From: a virus
Virus record (IMG/VR): IMGVR_UViG_3300033153_007612
Coordinates: 1 to 23,396 of that record
DNA length: 23,396 nucleotides
Reading direction: 5' to 3' (one strand)
The notes below the pieces were generated by a model that did no database searches, was not told the DNA's origin, and was given only the letters and a program-made list of their open reading frames with translations. Shown piece by piece: positions 16,730 through 23,396 of this stretch. Position numbers and translations under genes: made by a program. Position 1 is the stretch's first letter. Each line of letters opens with the position of its first letter.

Positions 16730-18181
16730 ATGGCGGACCTTACCGAAGAAGACTACCCCGGCATCCAGCCGCTCTCGAACTATCGGGGGCTGCGGTATGG
16801 GCCCCATTTCAGACCTCAAAATCGTGGGTCGCAGTCTGCGGGTGTCGATGGGACGAACCAGAAACTTCGAGACCCCAACCTTGGGTCTCCTTTCACGTTT
16901 CGGGTGCGCCCTCCAGCGACGCTTGTGAATGCCCTGTTGGGACAGGGGGCCGCGGTGACGAAAGGGCCCTTCGACCCGCATCTTCGGAAGGTTTTTGACG
17001 ACGCCCTGAACCAGCTCGCGGTGGTCGAGCAACGGTTCGCAGAGACCCCGCCGTTGGCCACAGCGCAAGAGGTTGAAGATGCTCGAAATGCCCTTCTCGG
17101 TGGTCGTCCCGCGCCCAACCAGAACATCAACATCATCGAGACCGCGCAGGCGGCGAACAACAATTTCAGCCGACAGTTGAAGGCTCAAGCTTCGTTCGAT
17201 GCCCGGAGTTTCTCCCCGAGCAGCGACACACAAGGGTCCGGGGTTTCACGACCGGACGACCTGATTGCGGGCAACGGTGAGAAGTTCAACCCCGACAAGA
17301 TCGAGGGCAGTTCGGCGAATCAGCCCGCGTTTTCGGACCTGGCCCAAGCCCGTGATGTGCTCGTTCAGCTCAACAAGATGCTGGCCACTCCCCCGCTCAC
17401 CCTGTTGATCAATCCCGAGCAGCTCACGATCACGTACGGTAAGAAGCAGATTTACACGGATCGCAACCGGTTCAACTACATTTTCCAGAGCTGGGGCGAA
17501 GAGCAGGTGCGTCTCAACGTGACCGGGAAATCCGGTGGTTTCGTGGTCGGTGCTGTCGGAGGGGCCGGGGAAGTTCAGCGAACAAATGATGGTCTCCAGC
17601 CGACGGCTACTGACGAGCCTAGCGGCTATCAGTACGCGTCGAAGTGGGACTCCATCGCGTGGCAGAACCTGATGAGCCTGTTCGCGTTCTATCGCAACAA
17701 CGGCTACATCTACGACGGCGGTGGCGCTGGGGGCGGGCCGTCCGAAGCACACCTGTTCATCGGTAGCATCGAGATCACGTATGACCAGTGGGTCTACGTC
17801 GGCAACTTCGAGAACTTCTCGTACCAGTACACCGAAGACAAGCAGCAAGGCGGTGTCGAGTTCAGTTTCGATTTTGTCGTTTCGTTCATGTTTGACCGTG
17901 CGCAGGCGGGTGAGATCCAGAAGTGGAAATCCCCGACCCCCTCTCCCAGTGAGGAGTTCCAGACTCGGGTCAACGCGGAGTTCGAGTCGATCATTGGACA
18001 AGGCGCGAACGCCACTTACACCCAGACGATTCCGGACGGTGTTGGGGGCGCTTCTGCGACGTGCATCTTGGACCCTCAGTGTAATCCGTTCCAATCGAGA
18101 CGAAACCCGTCTCAGGGGGAGGAAGTCGCCCCGAACGTTTTCTTGGCGCCGGGGCGGACCTCAAGAGGAGGAAACCTCTAG
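16730..18181 (+). CDS. Tail-tip / baseplate protein B, paralogue of the preceding gene
   Basis: A 483-residue product starting at ATG 16730, six bases after the previous TGA, with GGGAG at 16714-16718 as ribosome site. Residues 1-215 are polar and probably extended (NQNINIIETAQAANNNFSRQ), a candidate for contacts with other baseplate parts. Residues about 222-400 repeat the fold of the preceding protein: LTLLINPEQLTITYGKKQIY, then FQSWGEEQVRLNVTGKSGGF, a helix WQNLMSLFAFYRNNGYIYD, a DQWVYVGNFENFSYQYTED strand pair, and FSFDFVVSFMF. The asparagine-proline turn, the TGKSGGF/TAATGGF turn and the FxxNNGxIYD helix are the clearest shared marks. It also fits the tube-initiator/ripcord or LysM-type baseplate class, judged by place and fold only. 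A strong Shine-Dalgarno for the next gene (GAGGAGG, 18165-18171) lies in its last codons. Confidence 0.55.
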   Translation: MADLTEEDYPGIQPLSNYRGLRYGPHFRPQNRGSQSAGVDGTNQKLRDPNLGSPFTFRVRPPATLVNALLGQGAAVTKGPFDPHLRKVFDDALNQLAVVEQRFAETPPLATAQEVEDARNALLGGRPAPNQNINIIETAQAANNNFSRQLKAQASFDARSFSPSSDTQGSGVSRPDDLIAGNGEKFNPDKIEGSSANQPAFSDLAQARDVLVQLNKMLATPPLTLLINPEQLTITYGKKQIYTDRNRFNYIFQSWGEEQVRLNVTGKSGGFVVGAVGGAGEVQRTNDGLQPTATDEPSGYQYASKWDSIAWQNLMSLFAFYRNNGYIYDGGGAGGGPSEAHLFIGSIEITYDQWVYVGNFENFSYQYTEDKQQGGVEFSFDFVVSFMFDRAQAGEIQKWKSPTPSPSEEFQTRVNAEFESIIGQGANATYTQTIPDGVGGASATCILDPQCNPFQSRRNPSQGEEVAPNVFLAPGRTSRGGNL

Positions 18182-18183
18182 CC

Positions 18184-21100
18184 ATGTCTAACATCGAGAA
18201 GCGTCCTTTCGTTGGGACTTGGAAACTCAACAACCGCACGGTGGTCAAGTACACGCCGGATGCGTTGATTTTCGTCAACGGGGACACTTCTTTGCCGGGG
18301 TGTTCTCGGTGCCGTGGTCGCGTCGAGGTGCAGAAGTTCGTGACCGGTCTTTCGGTGGAGGCCGGTACCGATCCCATGTCGCACTCCGCGACGATCACTT
18401 TGGCTATCCCTCGAGTTACTGGGCAACAGGTTTTCATCGACGGCTACAACATCTTGCGCCCTGGTCTCGAGATCCACGTTTTCATGCGTGGGTATTTCCC
18501 GATGCGCGGCATGTTCTCGCATCTTGCGAATACCCCGAGCGGTCCCAACGCGGAGGCTCCTCCCTCGGACTCTAGCCAGTTCGATATGACCAAGTACGCG
18601 ACCTACCCGTACTACCCGGTGTTTCACGGTCTCATCACCCAGGTGAGCTACGAGTATAGCGACGGGTTCTACTACGGCACCCTCAATTGCACGTCGCTTC
18701 TCCACTTCTGGCAGTTCGTGAACATCACGACGGCTGGTGCTTGGATGGCGATGGACAAGCGTCCCACCGACGATAAGGGACGCCCGACTCTCTACGGCCA
18801 CAACTTCAACAACACGCACCCTTTCGCGATCATCTACACCCTGTACCGAGACGTTACCGGATCGGCAGCGGGTGTGGATTTTGCCTTGTCGGAAGAGACC
18901 GACTTGGACGCTCCTGTGGAGGGGCATGGTAACGACGGGCGCCAGATTTTCAGCATGGTCTCCCTGTACTGGACGCAGCGTTTCAAGACGCGCATCCAGA
19001 CGTTGCGTATGTACGGGGTCAACGGCCAACTCTACAACGGAGTGCAGCAGGCGTGGCTTGGGACGAACCGTGACGTGGACGGCCTGCTGACAAGCTCGAC
19101 CGCCAACGATCCCACGACCACGAACTCCACTGTGGATCCTTTCGCAGCCCGGATTTCGGTTGCCAAGAGTTTGGGCCTTACGGGTGCGGGTGCTGATTTC
19201 ACGTATTCGCCGTTGATCCAGCAGGACAACGAGTTTTTCAACCTGTCCGTCTTGGACATGTTCGCGTTCAACCAGTCCATCGCTGAGTTGGGTCCGGGAA
19301 ACGTGTGGCAATCGACCTACCAAACCAAGATGGACATCGCCCAAAAGGTGATGGAGGTGACGGGTTACGAGTTCTACCAAGACGTAGACGGGGACCTCGT
19401 TTTCAAGCCGCCGTTTTGGAATTTGGACACGGCGCCGAACCGGTACTACCGTCTCGAGGACTCGGACATCCTCAACATCACGTTCACGGAGAAGGAGCCG
19501 AACGCGACGTACATCATCGTGCGCGGTGTCTGGGTCGGTGGTTTCACGGATGGGACGCCAACCGACGACGTGCTCGCCAAGCGTGGGCTCTATATCGATT
19601 ACAAGCTCGTGGCGCAGTTCGGTTGGCGCCCTGCGCCCACACTCGAGCTTACCTACGTCCTCGATCCCAAGGTCCTTTTCTGGATCGGGGTTGCGCGGCT
19701 GGACAGGCTGAATGTGGACACGTTCAGCGCGACGTGTACGATCCCTATCCGTGCGGAGCTTCGACCCGGTTTCCCCGTCTACATTCCTTTCGTTGACAGC
19801 TACTACTACATCAGCCAGCTCAGCCACTCGTTTGCGTTCGGAGGCCAGTGCACCACGAGTTTGGTGCTGACCTGTCGCCGCTCTAAGTGGCACGCACCGG
19901 GGAAGCTGGGTCCCATTCCTCCGACCAAGTCCGCCATCGATCAGATTCGGTTGGATCGCCCCGATCTTCCTCCGCGCCCTCTCGAAGAGTTCGTCAATGA
20001 CCTCTCGAAGCTCGTTGGGTTCCCCAACGTGGTGATGGCGCTCGACCCCCGGAAGTTCAATCCCAACTTCTCCGTTGTCGGGATCGGCATCGAGTATTTT
20101 GATGAAGTGGAGGCACCGGGAGATCTGCTGTTCAGTTGGTTGATTCGCGATGTCCACCTCATGGAGGCGTTCCAGATCAACACACCGACTCAGGGAGTTG
20201 ATGGCCTGAATGTCATCGAAGATCCGAGTCAGGTCACGAGCTTGAAACTCCAGACGGCGCCAGGCAAGTTCATCACATTTACCGTCGATGACCTTCGACG
20301 GGCTTTCTCTGATCTGCAATCGACCTCGGCGGCTCTTAAGGGTGCCCAGCGTGCGGTGGACTTCCAGAAGGACGTGGTGGCCGGAGCCGATCAACAGTTC
20401 AATGCTTTCAAGCTCGCGCAGAAAGCAGGCCAAAAGACCGGTGCCAATCCAAGTGGGAGGCGTGTGACCGAGACACAGCGTTTGGACGTTTTGCAGGGGG
20501 AACTGCAAGACGAGCTCATTCGTTTCCGCGAAACTACTAAAGCATCTCCCTCCATCAGTTCGCTCGTGCAGATTTTCGATGCGTTGCAGCCCAACAGCAA
20601 CAAGCCGATTCGTCGCAAGATTGATGGCATCCCAGGTTCGGACGTTAAACTTTCGTACTTCGAGACCTTGAGTCACCTCAAGGGGCAGTACATGGCCGGG
20701 ACGGTGCCTGGGAACTACCGCTACTTCTCATGCTCCCATCCAGATCCGTCCCAGCAAGGGATGCCCATCATCGAATGGAGTGACGGTGAACGGTCCAAAT
20801 CGACCCCGGGAAAATCGTCGCCGCGCAAGAGGGGCCGCAAGAAGAGCCGCAAACCGAGGGCGGACGGGCGCGCTCGTCAACCAGAACGTGCTAAGGCGCT
20901 CGTTGCGAAGATCCAGGAGGACACAGGGATCCCCGGTCTGGACCTTTATTTGGAACAGTGGATCGAGTCCGAAAGCCTGTACTACCTCGATGCCGCTGCT
21001 CCCTCGGGCAGTGCTGCTGGGTGGTTTCAACAAACCAGTGGGAGATCAAAGTCGGTATACCCTGATGGAAAAAGTAAATATGGAGGTCTAAACCACCAGA

Positions 21101-23396
21101 CGATCGCGTTCACACCGGGCACTGCGGCGGTAATTGCACTTCGGGGCTCCAAGGGACGCCTTGCGCGTTCGGATTTTAGAGCGCTCCCCACAAACCAACA
21201 AACGTACATGAATCTCCGCATCAAAGCAGGAGGTCGTTTACCCGGAGAGGGGGATGTGGGACGCCCGTCGGCGGCTTATGTCACGAGTGAGCTCGTCAGG
21301 TTTCCAAGCTGTACCGATGTCAACCCGGCGCTGAGGACGACGCGCACCTACAAAGGAGCCCAGGTTCGTTATTTCCGGTCGATGTGTCGTTTGGGAAAGA
21401 GCGTGGACGAGGCGGTGGCCTTCGGCAACACGCCAATCACCGGGGATTTGAGACGGGCCTTTTTCCGAAACATTCCGAACCAGAAGCCACAAGAACGCGT
21501 AGATGCTTTAGCGGAGAAGTACATGCAGTTCGACGGTGAATTCGTAAAGGCCAACGCTTTCTTGCTTCCCGACAAACCTGTCGCTTCGGTTGCGGTTCCC
21601 GAGCCCACGACCGAGCCCACGACCGAAGGCACGACCGCTGCGCTCCCTGATACTGGGGACGCGGCGCCAGTGGCAGCCACGGGAACGTTCACTCCCGGGA
21701 AACCACCCCGAATCGACGTGCGGGAGATTACCCTGGAGGTTGCTCGTACGGTTGTGCAGTTCAAGCCCGTCGTTACGGCGCCGGGCGCTGACCGACGAGC
21801 TCCGGAAGTGATCCTGAGCACCGGCAAGTGTAAGCACGGTCTTCAAATTGCGCTGGGCCCGAACCGTGCTCCGCAGGTGTTGACCACCGATCAGATCCAA
21901 CGCATCCATTTCATCCGTCACGGGGCCGGAAAATTCACCCAAATCGTGGGGACTTCTCAGAACTCGGGTTCGGCTCCGGTGGCCGTGCGAGGGCCGGCCC
22001 TGCATCGGCGGATCACCAACTATTTGATGAGAGTCGCCGGTTCGAAGTTTAGCCCGGAGCAGACGGTGAAGTCGGTGTTCCAGGATGTCTGGGATCAAAT
22101 TTCTAGGGACCTCCATGTGCCGCCATTTCCGGTTTACGAAGATGGGAACCTACTAGGACACACCGACATCATCAGTCTTCGGTTCGATGACGCTTTGCAG
22201 ATCGAGGCGGGGGAATTGGACCAAACGATTGTGGACCAACTTACCCAGCAGGGGATTCCATCGGATACCGACATTTACTTTTTGGGTGATTTCACGCTCG
22301 CGCAGCTCGCTCTGTTGCCGGGGTACACGAAGGGCGGCGACGTAACGGCGGTTGACCAAACTTGGCAACGTCCGACGAAAGCAGCAGCGAGTGGGTACGC
22401 CAATGTCATCGTGAGGACGATCGAGAGCGGCAACAACCAGGCCGACCAGAACCTGGAGGACCTGGACCTGGCGGAGCAGGAGGGCGTGGAGGCCGAGGGG
22501 TTCCGATGGGTGGGGCAACTGGCTTTGGTAAAGGCCGCATCGACTTCGCACCCGAAGAAGCAAGACCGTCTGAATGCTCTCTCGAAAGCGCTCAGTGATG
22601 CCCTGACGAAAGCCTTTGGAGCGGACGTGGTTGAAAACACCCAAACCTCGAGCGGTGTACAAGAGACTGCGGTCAAAGAGGCCATCAACGAAATTCCCAT
22701 CCATTCCCCGGTGTTTCCCGTGTCCGACGAGAAAGGGTACGAGCACTACGGTGCCTACCGGTACGGACGTGGACTTTCGGTGGAACCTGGAGGCACCTTC
22801 GAGTTCATCCATAGCGGGAAGGACCCGTTCCGGAATGTCACAGCGCAGTCGGCTGAAGAGTTCCTCCGTGTTTTGACGTTAGTGAAAACGGGCCCGATCG
22901 ACGAAGATACTTCCGTTTTTGCGGGGATCAAGCAGGCCGCATTGAGCTTTATTGAGGACCTGTTGTCTGAAAAACAAGACGTTCTCAGCACTGAGGGCTT
23001 GAGCGACAGCGTGGCGGCGCAGGGTGGTGAGGCCCCCACCACGGCCGAGGCAACGCTGAGCGGAGACGCGGTGAAGAGAACTGGTCTTAGCGAGTCTGAC
23101 CGACTTCAGGTGGAGGCATCAGCCTTGGCCCTGGCGGCGGCGGTCAACGGTTTGGGAGAGACGGCTCGAGGTCGAGACGTGCTTCGTGAACTTCTCGAAG
23201 CCAACGGCGATGACCCGAACATTTTGAAGGGCCAGACTTTTGACCTGTCCCAGACTCAGTTTTTTCGCAACTACCTCAACTTCGCTGCCAACTTCGGCAA
23301 AAGCCCCGTGTTCAAGACGACGGCATCGAACGCAGCGTACCGGCTTGCCGATCTTACGGCCCACTTGCTTAACCGAGCGGGCCAGGTCTGCATCTG
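18184..23396 (+). CDS. Baseplate hub protein with embedded lysozyme/transglycosylase-like domain, 3' end outside window
   Basis: One frame is open from ATG 18184 to the window end, at least 1,737 residues, with GAGGAGG 12 bases upstream. The N-terminal ~560 residues resemble a gp27/D-protein type hub: RVEVQKFVTGLSVEAGTDPM, a hydrophobic strand series, FHGLITQVSYEYSDGFYYG, then a second barrel-like part (ADFTYSPLI to LSHSFAFGG). Such hubs join tube to spike. A basic linker (residues 870-901, with PRKRGRKKSRKPR) precedes a soluble-lytic-transglycosylase-like motif: WIESESL (E928, E930; E930 the better catalytic candidate), then GSAAGWFQQ at 942-950. It would open peptidoglycan during penetration, as the gp5 lysozyme domain does in T4. 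A Pro/Thr linker (PEPTTEPTTEGTT, about 1138-1151) leads to a long C-terminal half that I do not recognise. Codon use shifts toward A/T around 21025-21240. The large reverse-strand ORFs here are shadows. Confidence 0.7.
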   Translation, partial: MSNIEKRPFVGTWKLNNRTVVKYTPDALIFVNGDTSLPGCSRCRGRVEVQKFVTGLSVEAGTDPMSHSATITLAIPRVTGQQVFIDGYNILRPGLEIHVFMRGYFPMRGMFSHLANTPSGPNAEAPPSDSSQFDMTKYATYPYYPVFHGLITQVSYEYSDGFYYGTLNCTSLLHFWQFVNITTAGAWMAMDKRPTDDKGRPTLYGHNFNNTHPFAIIYTLYRDVTGSAAGVDFALSEETDLDAPVEGHGNDGRQIFSMVSLYWTQRFKTRIQTLRMYGVNGQLYNGVQQAWLGTNRDVDGLLTSSTANDPTTTNSTVDPFAARISVAKSLGLTGAGADFTYSPLIQQDNEFFNLSVLDMFAFNQSIAELGPGNVWQSTYQTKMDIAQKVMEVTGYEFYQDVDGDLVFKPPFWNLDTAPNRYYRLEDSDILNITFTEKEPNATYIIVRGVWVGGFTDGTPTDDVLAKRGLYIDYKLVAQFGWRPAPTLELTYVLDPKVLFWIGVARLDRLNVDTFSATCTIPIRAELRPGFPVYIPFVDSYYYISQLSHSFAFGGQCTTSLVLTCRRSKWHAPGKLGPIPPTKSAIDQIRLDRPDLPPRPLEEFVNDLSKLVGFPNVVMALDPRKFNPNFSVVGIGIEYFDEVEAPGDLLFSWLIRDVHLMEAFQINTPTQGVDGLNVIEDPSQVTSLKLQTAPGKFITFTVDDLRRAFSDLQSTSAALKGAQRAVDFQKDVVAGADQQFNAFKLAQKAGQKTGANPSGRRVTETQRLDVLQGELQDELIRFRETTKASPSISSLVQIFDALQPNSNKPIRRKIDGIPGSDVKLSYFETLSHLKGQYMAGTVPGNYRYFSCSHPDPSQQGMPIIEWSDGERSKSTPGKSSPRKRGRKKSRKPRADGRARQPERAKALVAKIQEDTGIPGLDLYLEQWIESESLYYLDAAAPSGSAAGWFQQTSGRSKSVYPDGKSKYGGLNHQTIAFTPGTAAVIALRGSKGRLARSDFRALPTNQQTYMNLRIKAGGRLPGEGDVGRPSAAYVTSELVRFPSCTDVNPALRTTRTYKGAQVRYFRSMCRLGKSVDEAVAFGNTPITGDLRRAFFRNIPNQKPQERVDALAEKYMQFDGEFVKANAFLLPDKPVASVAVPEPTTEPTTEGTTAALPDTGDAAPVAATGTFTPGKPPRIDVREITLEVARTVVQFKPVVTAPGADRRAPEVILSTGKCKHGLQIALGPNRAPQVLTTDQIQRIHFIRHGAGKFTQIVGTSQNSGSAPVAVRGPALHRRITNYLMRVAGSKFSPEQTVKSVFQDVWDQISRDLHVPPFPVYEDGNLLGHTDIISLRFDDALQIEAGELDQTIVDQLTQQGIPSDTDIYFLGDFTLAQLALLPGYTKGGDVTAVDQTWQRPTKAAASGYANVIVRTIESGNNQADQNLEDLDLAEQEGVEAEGFRWVGQLALVKAASTSHPKKQDRLNALSKALSDALTKAFGADVVENTQTSSGVQETAVKEAINEIPIHSPVFPVSDEKGYEHYGAYRYGRGLSVEPGGTFEFIHSGKDPFRNVTAQSAEEFLRVLTLVKTGPIDEDTSVFAGIKQAALSFIEDLLSEKQDVLSTEGLSDSVAAQGGEAPTTAEATLSGDAVKRTGLSESDRLQVEASALALAAAVNGLGETARGRDVLRELLEANGDDPNILKGQTFDLSQTQFFRNYLNFAANFGKSPVFKTTASNAAYRLADLTAHLLNRAGQVCI
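20791..21240 (+). other. Basic linker and transglycosylase-like module inside the hub gene
   Basis: Encodes residues 870 to about 1019 of the hub. It starts with a Lys/Arg-rich linker, then the ESES...GSAAGWFQ motif that matches the E-S ... G-x-x-G-x-x-Q layout of SLT-type transglycosylases. Codons at about 21043-21096 (AGA, TCA, AAA, AGT, TAT, CTA) are rare in the rest of the gene, suggesting that this module was acquired separately. Domain edges are estimates. Confidence 0.5.

Noticed and set aside
18178-20676. 832-codon open frame on the reverse strand
   Set aside because: It mirrors the hub gene, which has a strong ribosome site, hub-like sequence and a frame open far beyond this ORF. 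The reverse product is Arg/Val/His-rich, typical of an antisense shadow in GC-rich DNA.
21643-21657. LPDTG, a sortase-type LPxTG motif after a Pro/Thr linker
   Set aside because: It is internal to a phage hub, with no following membrane helix or basic tail, so it is chance.
21901-21930. FIRHG, resembling the histidine phosphatase RHG motif
   Set aside because: No second catalytic histidine region or matching fold pattern was found around it; a four-residue match in a long structural protein is weak.

Overview
The window is a tail-morphogenesis region of a contractile-tailed double-stranded DNA phage (myovirus morphology, Caudoviricetes). All convincing genes lie on the + strand, closely packed, in the usual order: sheath, tube, two tail-assembly-chaperone-position genes, tape measure, two related baseplate or tube-tip proteins, and a baseplate hub with an embedded cell-wall-degrading domain. 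Protein sizes suggest a large phage: the sheath exceeds 2,050 residues and the hub exceeds 1,730, and both run off the window edges. Base composition is GC-rich with mostly G/C third positions. No host can be named from this sequence.

Layout. 1-6179 is a 5'-truncated, enormous sheath gene whose middle carries two families of tandem repeats (about 1254-2200 and 2208-3713). 6226-8823 is a foreign-looking gene between sheath and tube. It encodes one polypeptide with two DNA-binding repeats, an array of zinc-binding motifs, a Vsr-like/EDxHD-type endonuclease core and a DNA methyltransferase with an SPPY motif. 9003-9794 is the tube gene, followed by a terminator-like hairpin and a gap of about 280 bases holding a possible 34-37 residue ORF. 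10073-11428 and 11432-12688 are the chaperone-position genes. 12691-15873 is the tape measure. 15866-16723 and 16730-18181 are paralogous tail-tip proteins. 18184 to the window end is one continuous open frame encoding the hub.

The most striking signal is at the sheath/insert junction. The last 20 sense codons of the sheath gene (6117-6176) switch abruptly to A/T-ending codons, including TTA and ATA, which I did not find elsewhere in that gene, while the protein still ends like a normal sheath. A perfect 12-bp hairpin follows, burying the only Shine-Dalgarno-like sequence of the nuclease-methyltransferase gene. I read this as a homing-type mobile element that targets the conserved 3' end of sheath genes, carries a recoded copy of that end so the sheath stays intact (and its site is presumably destroyed), and is translationally restrained by an RNA hairpin. 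The fused methyltransferase would make it a self-contained nuclease-plus-protection unit. This is an inference, but it makes specific predictions.

Other notable points: a 141-residue dimeric higher-order repeat in the sheath; a transglycosylase-like module inside the hub with locally different codon use; two chaperone-position genes in the same frame separated only by TAG-CGG; and a second hairpin burying a Shine-Dalgarno sequence.
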